A DNA stretch of 27,905 nt from JBBRVP01 sp038246785 (GTDB lineage Bacteria > Actinomycetota > Actinomycetes > Jiangellales > Jiangellaceae). Position 1 is the stretch's first letter. Each line of letters begins with the position of its first letter. The position numbers were made by a program, and so were the translations under genes. Positions 13,939 to 21,231 of this stretch are shown one piece after another. The stretch is from NCBI GenBank assembly GCA_038246785.1, contig JBBRVP010000046.1:1-27905 (forward strand). The letters are read 5' to 3'. The notes beneath the pieces were generated by a model. The model saw nothing but the letters and a program-made list of their open reading frames with translations, did not search any database and was not told the origin of the DNA.

Positions 13939-15396
13939 TCACAGCTCGACGGTGGCTCCACCGCGGCGTGGGTCGGCGGCCGCGCCGCCGCGTCCCACCA
14001 TGCTGACCCCACCGAAGTACGCCGCCCGCTCCTGCCAGCGCTGGACGTGCCAGCCCTCGGCGTGCAACGCCGCGAGGGCCTCCTCGGGTACGCCGGGCTC
14101 GGCGTGGACGAGCTGCGGCACCGGGTTGACCCGCGGCCGGTCGACCGCCGCGCGGGGCGAGAGCCCCTCCGCCAGGACGCCGGTGAGCGTCTGCACCAGC
14201 CCCGACCTGATCCGCGACCCGCCGGCGGCGCCGGCCGCGAGCGCCAGCGAGCGGGCCTCGTCCACGGCGACGAGCGGGCACATCATGGAGTCGACCCGGC
14301 TCCCGGGAGGGTGCGCGCCGAGCATGAGCTCACCCTCGCCCAGCATCGAGTTCAGGTGCATGCCGCCGACCCAGTCCCCCGAGCCGAGGCCGAGGCTGGT
14401 CGTCACCACACAGGCGTCGCCGTCGGGGGCGACCACAGCCACGTTGGTGGTGCCGCCGCGGACGTCCTCGCCCAGCAGGACGCGCACCCAGGCGAGCACC
14501 CGCTCCGGCACCGACATCTTCCCGACGAGCGCCGGCAGCCGGGCCAGCGTCCCGAGCAGGTCGAGCAGGTCGGTTCGCCCCAGCACGTGGTGTCCCGCGA
14601 AGCCCACCGAGCGCGCCGGCGCGACCCGGGCGGCGTACGCGTCGAGGTCGGCACGCGTGAGCCGGCCACCCCGCTCGGCGACGAGCGCGGCGAGCGCGCA
14701 CCCGACCTCACCGCCGTAGAACGCGGTCGGCCCCTCCTCCTGCAGCGCGCCGAACGTGTCGCCGAGCCCGGCGTGGTGCAGCGGCTCGCCGCCCTCGATG
14801 AGCCGACCGTGCGGGGCGTACGCCTGCTGTCCCTCCGGTCCGAGCAGCATCGCGGCGGACACGTCGCGCAGCACGAAGGCCTGCTCAGCCGAGATGGAGG
14901 CCCCCTCGGCGGCCAGCCGGCGGCCAGGTTCGACCACCTCGCGCCACGGCAGCCGTCCCCACCGCCGGTGCACCTCGGCCATCCCCGCGGGCAGGCCGGG
15001 TACGGCCACGGTGGCAGCGCCCGCCCAGTACTCCATCCGCTGGCTGCCACCGAATACGACCTCCACCTCGGTCATCGGCGCGACCGGCCGGTGCAGCCCG
15101 ATGCCCGGCACCGCGACGAAGAAGTCGACGGTGGTCGCGGTGCGGTCCGCCGCGTCCCAGTAGGTCGCGAAGCCGCCTCCGGACAGCCCCGTCATGACCG
15201 TCTCCGCCGCGCAGGCCGCGAGCATGGCCGTCACCGCGGCGTCGGCCGCCGATCCGCCCGCGCGCAGCGCGTCGGCGCCGGCCGCCGCGGTCGTGACGTC
15301 CCCGGCGGCGACGGCGGCCCCTACGGAGGGCCCGCGGGAGGGCCCGCGGGAGGATCGGCGGGAGGGTCTGCCGGCGGCTCCCATGGCGGCGGTCAC
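13939..15396 (-). CDS. Gamma-glutamyltransferase family protein (Ntn hydrolase)
   Basis: Autoprocessing N-terminal-nucleophile enzyme family that hydrolyses or transfers gamma-glutamyl groups. The nucleophile Thr is in GGTTNVAVV (Thr316). The large-subunit side shows AGGSAADAAVTAMLAACAAE and GLSGGGFATYW, and the small-subunit side shows GSGDWVGGMHLNSMLGEGE and AAGGSRIRSGLVQ. At 485 residues it is shorter than classical Ggt, and it has no signal peptide, so it is probably cytosolic. The GTG at 15396 lacks a ribosome binding site but lies seven bases after TACGCT, so a leaderless message is likely; ATG 15384 is an alternative. The first 25 residues are a short SRGPSRGP repeat. It diverges from mprA over 59 bp that contain the MprA-type operator. 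Confidence 0.85.
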   Translation of the reverse strand: MTAAMGAAGRPSRRSSRGPSRGPSVGAAVAAGDVTTAAAGADALRAGGSAADAAVTAMLAACAAETVMTGLSGGGFATYWDAADRTATTVDFFVAVPGIGLHRPVAPMTEVEVVFGGSQRMEYWAGAATVAVPGLPAGMAEVHRRWGRLPWREVVEPGRRLAAEGASISAEQAFVLRDVSAAMLLGPEGQQAYAPHGRLIEGGEPLHHAGLGDTFGALQEEGPTAFYGGEVGCALAALVAERGGRLTRADLDAYAARVAPARSVGFAGHHVLGRTDLLDLLGTLARLPALVGKMSVPERVLAWVRVLLGEDVRGGTTNVAVVAPDGDACVVTTSLGLGSGDWVGGMHLNSMLGEGELMLGAHPPGSRVDSMMCPLVAVDEARSLALAAGAAGGSRIRSGLVQTLTGVLAEGLSPRAAVDRPRVNPVPQLVHAEPGVPEEALAALHAEGWHVQRWQERAAYFGGVSMVGRGGAAADPRRGGATVEL

Positions 15397-15403
15397 GGCC
15401 GCG

Positions 15404-15433
15404 AGCGTAGAGCGCGTCTCAGGCTGCTCTCAG
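15404..15433 (-). promoter_or_regulatory. Probable leaderless promoter of the gamma-glutamyltransferase-family gene
   Basis: On the minus strand TACGCT (15404-15409) lies seven bases before the GTG at 15396. The upstream CTGAGA (15428-15433) could serve as -35 with an 18-base spacer, and a second CTGAGA (15417-15422) falls inside the spacer. Both CTGAGA hexamers are the half-sites of the putative MprA operator read on this strand. Confidence 0.4.
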
Positions 15434-15449
15434 CCCCCGGCGGCAGACT
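15417..15449 (+). promoter_or_regulatory. mprA promoter with two-half-site operator
   Basis: TCTCAG occurs at 15417-15422 and 15428-15433, an 11-bp period (one helical turn) as expected for an OmpR/PhoP-type regulator dimer. Ten bases later comes CAGACT (15444-15449, a -10-like CAnnnT), then six bases, then the GTG of mprA at 15456. The arrangement is repeated exactly in front of pepD. No ribosome binding site is present, which suggests a leaderless message. Confidence 0.6.
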
Positions 15450-15455
15450 GGCGGT

Positions 15456-16142
15456 GTGCGTGTCCTCGTGGTCGACGACGACCCCGGTGTGCGGGAGTCG
15501 TTGCGCCGCTCGCTGACCTTCAACGGGTACGAGGTGGAGCTCGTCTCCAACGGCGAGCAGGCGCTGCAGGCGGTGGCGTCCCGGCGGCCCGACGTCGTCG
15601 TCCTCGACGTGATGATGCCGCGCCTGGACGGGCTGGCGACCGCGCGTGCGCTGCGGGCCGCCGGCGAGGACGTCCCGGTGCTCGTGCTCACCGCCCGCGA
15701 CGCGGTCGCCGACCGCGTCGCCGGTCTGGACGCCGGGGCCGACGACTACCTGCCCAAGCCGTTCGCGCTCGAGGAGCTGCTGGCGCGGCTGCGGGCCCTG
15801 CTGCGCCGGGTGCCCCGGCCCGGCGAGGAGTCCGCCGACTGCTTGCGGATGGGCGACCTCACGATGGACCCCGCGACCCGGGAGGTCTTCCGCAGCGAAC
15901 GGTCGATCCGGCTCACCCGTACCGAGTTCTCACTGCTCGAGCTGCTCCTGCGCCACCCCCGAAGGGTGCTGACCCGCGAGCGGATCCTCGACGAGGTGTG
16001 GGGCTTCGACTTCCCCACGACGGCCAACTCGCTCGAGGTCTACATCGGCTACCTGCGGCGCAAGACCGAGGAGCACGGCGAGCCGAGGCTCATCCACACG
16101 GTGCGCGGGGTGGGGTACGTCGCCCGGGAGACCCCACCGTGA
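15456..16142 (+). CDS. mprA: MprA-like response regulator (OmpR/PhoB family)
   Basis: 228-residue DNA-binding response regulator. The receiver domain has the acidic pocket VVDDDP (6-10), phosphoacceptor Asp51 (VVLDVMMPRLDG), Thr79 and Lys101 (YLPKPF). The C-terminal winged helix (about 130-225) has LTRTEFSLLELLLRHPRRVL, RERILDEVWGFDFPTTANSL and EVYIGYLRRK. GTG 15456 starts directly at MRVLVVDDDP, so no earlier start is needed. It overlaps the kinase gene by four bases (GTGA). The order regulator, kinase, HtrA protease matches mprA-mprB-pepD of mycobacteria, where the system answers envelope stress and controls itself and pepD; I assign the name on order and type, not on a sequence comparison. 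Confidence 0.85.
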   Translation: MRVLVVDDDPGVRESLRRSLTFNGYEVELVSNGEQALQAVASRRPDVVVLDVMMPRLDGLATARALRAAGEDVPVLVLTARDAVADRVAGLDAGADDYLPKPFALEELLARLRALLRRVPRPGEESADCLRMGDLTMDPATREVFRSERSIRLTRTEFSLLELLLRHPRRVLTRERILDEVWGFDFPTTANSLEVYIGYLRRKTEEHGEPRLIHTVRGVGYVARETPP

Positions 16143-17566
16143 GTGCACCGCGGTGGTGGAGCGGGCTCAACCTCCAGCGCCGGGTCGCCCTGCTCACCGC
16201 GGTGGCGGTCGGGCTGGCCGTCGCGCTCACCTCGCTCGCCGCGTTCCTGACCGTCCGCAGCCAGCTGCTCGACCAGGTCGACGCGTCGCTGCTGGAGCGC
16301 GCCCGCGGCGTCGTCGACACCCCGCTGATCCAGCCGGACTCGCTGGCCCGGGTCCCCGCCGAGGCGCTCGGAGCCGCCGACATCCGCATCCTGCTGCTCG
16401 ACGCCAACGGCGGGGTGACGACCGCCGGCGGCGAGCGCAACCTGCTCCTACTCGGACGCCCGGAGCTCGCCGTGGCCCGCGGGGACGCCGCACAGTCGCT
16501 GCGGACCACCCGGATCGGCGACGAGCGCTTCCGCGTCGTGGCGGTCCCGGTGCAGCGCGGGCGCGCGCTGGTGCTTGCCCAGTCGATGCACCCGACCGAG
16601 GAGGTCCTGCGCCGCCTGGGCTGGGTGTCCCTCGCCGTCGGCGTCGTCGGCGTGCTGCTCGCGGCCTGGGCCGGTACGGCTGTGGCGCGGGCCGGGCTGC
16701 GTCCGGTGGAGCGGGTCCGGGCGGCGGCCGAGCGGGTCGCCGAGACCGAGCGGCTCGACCCCATCGAGGTGCCCGAGGGCGGCGAGCTCGGCCGGCTCGC
16801 GGCAGCCTTCAACGCGATGCTGGCGGCGCTGGGCGCGTCGCGGGAGCGCCAGCGCCGGCTCGTCGCCGACGCCGGACACGAGCTGCGGACACCGCTCACC
16901 AGCGTTCGCACCAACCTTGATCTGCTGGCCCAGGCCGACCGCGCGGGTGGCCTGGACCCTGCGGATCGGCAGGCGATCGTGGCCGACGTCCGCGCGCAGA
17001 TCGAGGAGCTGTCCACCCTCGTCACCGACCTCGTCGAGCTCGCCCGCGACGACACCCCGCAGCCGCCCCAGGAGTCCCTCGACCTCGCCGAGGTCACCCG
17101 TTCGGCACTCGAGCGTGCGCGGCGGCGGGCGCCCGGCGTGGCCTTCTCCGCCGAGCTGCATCCCTGGCTGACCACCGGAGACCGCCAGCAGCTCGAGCGC
17201 GCCGTGCTCAACCTGCTCGACAACGCGGCCAAGTGGAGCCCGGACGGCGGCGTCGTCACCGTCCGCCTCGTGGCGGGGGAGCTCAGCGTCGCCGACGAGG
17301 GTCCCGGCATCGCCGCGGAGGACCTGACGCATGTTTTCGAGCGGTTCTGGCGGGCACCCGAGGCGCGCGGCCGGCCGGGCTCCGGGCTCGGGCTGGCGAT
17401 CGTCCTGCAGGCCGCCGCTCGGCACGGCGGTTCGGTGCAGGCCGAGCGCGGACCGGCCGGCGGTGCCCTGCTGCGCCTGCGGCTGCCGGCGGAGATGCCG
17501 GCCACAGCGCCGCCCCGATCCCTCGAACCGCATCTGTCAGGCTCAGCCGAGGCCGGGGCAACGTAA
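16139..17566 (+). CDS. mprB: MprB-like sensor histidine kinase
   Basis: 475-residue membrane histidine kinase. Start GTG 16139 overlaps the mprA stop. Transmembrane segment 1 is at 17-39, an extracytoplasmic sensor at 40-157, and transmembrane segment 2 at about 159-182, followed by HAMP (183-235, LRPVERVRAAAERV). Phosphoacceptor His247 lies in DAGHELRTPLTS. The ATPase domain has the N-box NLLDNAAKWS (358-367), G1 DEGPG (386-390), the F-box region FERFWR and G2 GSGLGLAI (414-421). All catalytic boxes are intact. The last 25 residues are a Pro/Ser-rich tail. In the mycobacterial counterpart the sensor region monitors unfolded protein through DnaK and PepD; whether that applies here is inferred. 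Confidence 0.87.
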   Translation: MSAPRWWSGLNLQRRVALLTAVAVGLAVALTSLAAFLTVRSQLLDQVDASLLERARGVVDTPLIQPDSLARVPAEALGAADIRILLLDANGGVTTAGGERNLLLLGRPELAVARGDAAQSLRTTRIGDERFRVVAVPVQRGRALVLAQSMHPTEEVLRRLGWVSLAVGVVGVLLAAWAGTAVARAGLRPVERVRAAAERVAETERLDPIEVPEGGELGRLAAAFNAMLAALGASRERQRRLVADAGHELRTPLTSVRTNLDLLAQADRAGGLDPADRQAIVADVRAQIEELSTLVTDLVELARDDTPQPPQESLDLAEVTRSALERARRRAPGVAFSAELHPWLTTGDRQQLERAVLNLLDNAAKWSPDGGVVTVRLVAGELSVADEGPGIAAEDLTHVFERFWRAPEARGRPGSGLGLAIVLQAAARHGGSVQAERGPAGGALLRLRLPAEMPATAPPRSLEPHLSGSAEAGAT

Positions 17567-17620
17567 CGGCCTGACACATTGTACGGTGGGCGGGCCCGCC
17601 CCCGAACATCCTTCCCGCCC

Positions 17621-17664
17621 GCTCAGCCCCCTCTCAGGGTGCTCTCAGGCGCGGCGGGCACAGT
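17621..17664 (+). promoter_or_regulatory. pepD promoter with three-half-site MprA-type operator
   Basis: CTCAG occurs at 17622, 17633 and 17644, a strict 11-bp period; the last two are full TCTCAG (17632-17637, 17643-17648). Ten bases after the final half-site comes CACAGT (17659-17664), then six bases, then the ATG of pepD at 17671. Every distance equals that at mprA. There is no ribosome binding site. Further upstream in the 104-bp spacer is a GC-only 14-bp palindrome (17588-17601) without a loop. Confidence 0.65.
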
Positions 17665-17670
17665 GGCCGC

Positions 17671-18975
17671 ATGAGCCCGAACGACACCCAGCCGATCCCC
17701 CAGTCCGGCGAGCCCTGGCGCACGCCCGGTCAGTCCGGCCCAGCCGGATGGTCGAGCGCCTCGCCAGCCGGCAGCGCGGCCGAGCCGCCCCCGCTGGGCG
17801 ACGCGGGTGCCGCGTTCCGGTCCGAGCAGACAGGCACGTACGGGGCCGGGCCCGTCCCCGCGCCGGCCCGCGGCACTTCGCGGCCCCGGCGCTCGCTGGT
17901 CACGCTGGCCCTGGTGGCAGTGACCTCCGGCCTGATCGGCGGGGGCGCCGGCGCAGCGACGTACTCCCTCGTCCACGACGACTCGACGGCGACCACCGGC
18001 ACCTCGTCGACCAACAGCCTCGACACCGCAAGCACGACGAGCACCACCCCGGCGCGGGCCTACTCCGACGTCGAGCAGGTGGCCGCGGCCCTGCTGCCGA
18101 GCGTGGTGTCGATCCAGGTGGTCACCGGCCAGGGAGCCGGCACCGGCACCGGGGTCATCCTGTCCGCTGACGGGCTCATCCTCACCAACAACCACGTGGT
18201 CGAGTCGGCCGCGCAGGGCGGCCAGCTGACCGTCCACTTCAACGACGGCTCGACCGCCTCGGCCAGCATCGTCGGCCACGACCCGGTGACCGACCTGGCG
18301 CTGATCAAGGCCAAGGGCGTGAGCGGGCTCAAGCCCGCCCAGTTGGGCAGCTCGGGCGACCTCAAGGTCGGCGAGCAGGTAGTGGCGATCGGCTCGCCGC
18401 TGGGGCTGCAGGGCACCGTGACCACCGGCATCGTCAGCGCGCTGCAGCGGCCGGTGAGCACCTCCGGCAGCGGCGGGCAGGGCACGGTCATCGACGCCAT
18501 CCAGACCGACGCGGCGATCAACCCGGGCAACTCCGGCGGCCCGCTCGTCGACATGAGCGGGCGCGTCGTCGGCATCAACTCGGCCATCGCGACGCTGGGC
18601 TCCAGCAGCGGCGAGTCCGGATCGATCGGCCTGGGCTTCTCCATCCCGATCGACCAGGCGAAGCGGATCGCCCAGGAGCTCGAGAACGGCGGGACCGCCG
18701 TGCACGCGCAACTCGGCGTGAGCGTCGGCGACTCCTCCAAGCCAAGCGGCGCGGTCGTCGGCCAGGTCACCACCGGCTCCGCGGCCGAGGCGGCCGGCCT
18801 GCGCGACGGCGACGTCATCACCGCCATCGGCGACCGTCGCCTCGACGGCGCGGACTCCCTGGTGGCGGCCATCCGCTCGGAGGCGCCCGGCGACAAGGTC
18901 AAGATCAGCTTCGTCCGCGGCGGTGAGACCAAGACGGTCACCGTCACGCTCGGCAGCGACCAGGCCGGCACCTGA
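17671..18975 (+). CDS. pepD: HtrA/DegP-like membrane-anchored serine protease (PepD-like)
   Basis: 434 residues. Residues 1-72 form a Pro/Ser/Gly-rich cytoplasmic segment, 76-99 a transmembrane helix, 100-130 a Thr/Ser-rich linker, 131-335 a trypsin-like protease and about 345-430 a PDZ domain. The catalytic triad is His175 (LTNNHVV), Asp208 (DPVTDLALIK) and Ser288 (NPGNSGGP). Such proteases degrade or refold misfolded envelope proteins. The gene follows the MprAB-like pair on the same strand, 104 bp after mprB, with its own operator and promoter, so it can be induced independently of mprAB read-through. In mycobacteria the next gene is moaB; here a strong hairpin and then a DNA ligase follow. 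Confidence 0.92.
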   Translation: MSPNDTQPIPQSGEPWRTPGQSGPAGWSSASPAGSAAEPPPLGDAGAAFRSEQTGTYGAGPVPAPARGTSRPRRSLVTLALVAVTSGLIGGGAGAATYSLVHDDSTATTGTSSTNSLDTASTTSTTPARAYSDVEQVAAALLPSVVSIQVVTGQGAGTGTGVILSADGLILTNNHVVESAAQGGQLTVHFNDGSTASASIVGHDPVTDLALIKAKGVSGLKPAQLGSSGDLKVGEQVVAIGSPLGLQGTVTTGIVSALQRPVSTSGSGGQGTVIDAIQTDAAINPGNSGGPLVDMSGRVVGINSAIATLGSSSGESGSIGLGFSIPIDQAKRIAQELENGGTAVHAQLGVSVGDSSKPSGAVVGQVTTGSAAEAAGLRDGDVITAIGDRRLDGADSLVAAIRSEAPGDKVKISFVRGGETKTVTVTLGSDQAGT

Positions 18976-18999
18976 CCCTGCCGATGCCGGCCTGTGAAG

Positions 19000-19041
19000 C
19001 GGCCCGGTCCGACCCCACGCCCTGGGGGACGGACCGGGCCG
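19000..19041. terminator. Strong hairpin terminator after pepD
   Basis: CGGCCCGGTCCG (19000-19011) pairs perfectly with 19030-19041. Inside the 18-base loop CCCCA and TGGGG can add five more pairs. It begins 24 bases after the pepD stop. No T run follows. It separates the stress circuit from the ligase gene. Confidence 0.7.
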
Positions 19042-19069
19042 TCCGCACGACCGGCCGGAGCCTGTCGGG

Positions 19070-20635
19070 GTGCCCGGGCAGCATGAGGACGTGCTGCTGC
19101 ACGAGCTCGCCACCGCCTCCGCCGATGTCGCGGCGACGACGTCGCGCACGGCCAAGACCGAGCGGCTGGCCCGCGCCCTGGCGGCCGCGCAGGCCGGCGA
19201 GGAGGCCTCGCTCGCCGCGCGTTACCTGTCCGGCGACCTGCGCCAGCGACGTACCGGCCTCGGCTACGCAGCGCTGCGGGAGCGGCCGCCGCCTGCCGCC
19301 GAGCCGACACTGACCGTCCGTGAGGTCGACGCCGCCTTCGAGCGGATCGCGGGGCTGTCCGGTTCAGGGTCCACCCGGGCTCGCCGGCAGGCGCTCGCCG
19401 AGCTGCTCCGGGCCGCCACCCCGGTCGAGCAGCAGCTGCTGGTGGGGCTCGTCGGGGGTGAGCTCCGGCAGGGTGCACTGGACGGGGTGATGGCCGAGGC
19501 CGTGGCGCGGGCTGCCGGCCTGCCGGGGGCCGCCGTGCGGTCTGCGGTGACGGTGGCGGGGTCGCTGCCGGACGTGGCCGCCGCGGTGCTGGCCGAGGGC
19601 CGGTCCGGGCTCGACCATTTCCGGCTGGTGGTGGGGCGCCCGCTGCGGCCGATGCTCGCCTCCAGCGCGCCTGACGTCGAGTCCGCGCTCCAGCGGCTCG
19701 GCGCAGCCGGGGTGGAGTGGAAGCTCGACGGCATCCGGGTGCAGGTCCACAGATGCGGCAGCGACATCAGCGTCTTCACCCGCTCGCTCGACGACGTCAC
19801 CGGGCGGGTTCCCGAGGTGGTGGAGGCGGCGCTGGCCCTGTCGGCGGACTCGTTCGTGCTCGACGGCGAGGCGATCGCCTTGGCGCGCGACGGACGGCCG
19901 CGCCCCTTCCAGGAGACAGGGTCGCGCGTCGGTCGGCGCGCCGACGTCGCGGTAGCCCGCCGCGAGGTGCCGCTGACGTTCTACGGGTTCGACCTGCTCC
20001 ACCTCGACGGTGGCGACCTGCTGGGCGAACCGCTGCGGGCAAGGGTCGCGGCGCTGGCCGAGCTCGTCCCGGAGCCGCTGCGGGTGCCGCGGGTGGAGAC
20101 CGCCGAGCCGGCCGTCGCCGCCCGCGTGCTCGCCGAGGCGCTCGGCCAGGGACACGAGGGGGTCGTGGCCAAGGCGCTGGAGGCGCCGTACGCGGCGGGG
20201 CGACGGGGTGCGGCGTGGGTGAAAGTCAAGCCGGTGCACACCCTCGACCTCGTCGTGCTCGCCGTCGAGTGGGGCTCCGGGAGGCGCACCGGGCTGCTGT
20301 CCAACCTGCACCTGGGGGCGGGCGACCCCGACGGCCGCTACGGCCCGCCGGGCGGGTTCGTCATGCTCGGCAAGACGTTCAAGGGCCTCACCGACGAGGT
20401 CCTCGGCTGGCAGACCGAGCGGCTGCTCGCGCTCGCCGACGGTCCGACAGACGGCTGGGTCGTGCGGGTGCGGCCCGAGCTCGTCGTCGAGATCGCCTTC
20501 GACGGCGTCCAGACCTCGAGCCGCTACCCCGCCGGGCTGGCGCTGCGCTTCGCCCGGGTGAAGGGCTACCGGCCGGACAAGTCCGCGAGCGAGGCCGACA
20601 CCATCGACGCCGTGCGGGCGACCAGACCGCGGTAG
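19070..20635 (+). CDS. ATP-dependent DNA ligase (LigB-like)
   Basis: 521 residues. The N-terminal DNA-binding domain (about 10-190: SRTAKTERLARAL, QQLLVGLVGGELRQGALDGV, VAGSLPDVAAAVL) precedes the nucleotidyltransferase domain with adenylation motif EWKLDGIRVQVH (Lys218), then FVLDGEAIA (motif III-like), FYGFDLLHLDG, EGVVAKALEAPY (motif IV) and AAWVKVKP (motif V, Lys). An OB-fold domain completes it (VMLGKTFKGLTDEVL, VVEIAFDGVQTSSRYPAGLALRFARV). This architecture resembles mycobacterial LigB, a non-essential ATP-dependent ligase. The start is GTG 19070 with GGAG nine bases upstream; GTG 19091 (LLHELATASADV) matches the family start better but has poor spacing. No Ku gene is in the window. Confidence 0.88.
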   Translation: MPGQHEDVLLHELATASADVAATTSRTAKTERLARALAAAQAGEEASLAARYLSGDLRQRRTGLGYAALRERPPPAAEPTLTVREVDAAFERIAGLSGSGSTRARRQALAELLRAATPVEQQLLVGLVGGELRQGALDGVMAEAVARAAGLPGAAVRSAVTVAGSLPDVAAAVLAEGRSGLDHFRLVVGRPLRPMLASSAPDVESALQRLGAAGVEWKLDGIRVQVHRCGSDISVFTRSLDDVTGRVPEVVEAALALSADSFVLDGEAIALARDGRPRPFQETGSRVGRRADVAVARREVPLTFYGFDLLHLDGGDLLGEPLRARVAALAELVPEPLRVPRVETAEPAVAARVLAEALGQGHEGVVAKALEAPYAAGRRGAAWVKVKPVHTLDLVVLAVEWGSGRRTGLLSNLHLGAGDPDGRYGPPGGFVMLGKTFKGLTDEVLGWQTERLLALADGPTDGWVVRVRPELVVEIAFDGVQTSSRYPAGLALRFARVKGYRPDKSASEADTIDAVRATRPR

Positions 20636-20693
20636 CGACGTTTCGACTCATCGCGAGGTCTCAGGAAGGCTGCACCGCCCGCGCGCGACCCGC

Positions 20694-20710
20694 CGGCGCA
20701 TCCAGCGCCG
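20694..20710. terminator. Short GC hairpin between convergent genes
   Basis: CGGCGC (20694-20699) pairs with GCGCCG (20705-20710) around a five-base loop, in the 97-bp convergent spacer. A six-pair stem is weak evidence in DNA this GC-rich. Confidence 0.25.
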
Positions 20711-20732
20711 TGGCGACGACCCCATCCCTGGA

Positions 20733-21146
20733 TCAGACCGGCCGGCTGTCCAGCACCTCGCCGGGGACGACCGGCGGGCGCCGCCGGCGAGCGGACGCGG
20801 TCGCCGCGGCCCCGGCGAGCTCCCAGCCGAGGAAGCGGTCGGTCTCGACGAGCAGCACGCTCGCCAGCCACGCTGCGACGGCGACGTCGTCGACGAGCCC
20901 GAGCACGAGGAAGAAGCTCTCCGGGACGAGGTCGACGGGCGAGACGATGTAGACCAGCGCGGCTGCCATGACGGCCAGCCGGCTGCGGCTCAGGCCCGGG
21001 TAGGCACCGGTGATCCCAGCCCGCAGGAGCCGGGGAGTCGCCCGCAACCGTTCGACGAGGCCAGGGTCGCCCGGGCGGCGCGACGAGGCGAGCACCCGCC
21101 AGAACGCCGTCAGCGTTGCGGCGCGGCGAGCCTTCGACACGGCCAT
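20733..21146 (-). CDS. DUF1232 (YkvA-like) small membrane-associated protein
   Basis: 137 residues. The conserved core is AALVYIVSPVDLVPESFFLVLGLVDDVAVAAW, the SPxDLxP...GxxDD pattern of DUF1232, in a hydrophobic hairpin around residues 58-100. The N-terminus is basic (MAVSKARRAATLTAFW) and the C-terminus Arg/Pro-rich. Function of the family is unknown. ATG 21146 is chosen because GGAGG lies six bases upstream. It lies 85 bp downstream of the alpha/beta hydrolase on the same strand and is probably co-transcribed. Confidence 0.85.
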   Translation of the reverse strand: MAVSKARRAATLTAFWRVLASSRRPGDPGLVERLRATPRLLRAGITGAYPGLSRSRLAVMAAALVYIVSPVDLVPESFFLVLGLVDDVAVAAWLASVLLVETDRFLGWELAGAAATASARRRRPPVVPGEVLDSRPV

Positions 21147-21231
21147 CGGGGTCCTCCAGGTCACGCGGGCCGCCCGGCAGCGTCCCAGCTGCCCCCTCAA
21201 CGCTGCGCCGGATTCCGCTGTTCCGGCGGCC

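Noticed and set aside
13738..15516. Long plus-strand open frame opposite the gamma-glutamyltransferase-family gene
   Set aside because: Antisense shadow; the minus-strand frame has the complete enzyme family motifs.
17588..17601. Perfect 14-bp palindrome GGGCGGGCCCGCCC between mprB and pepD
   Set aside because: It has no loop and consists only of G and C, so it is expected by chance at this base composition; the CTCAG array is the better regulatory signal.
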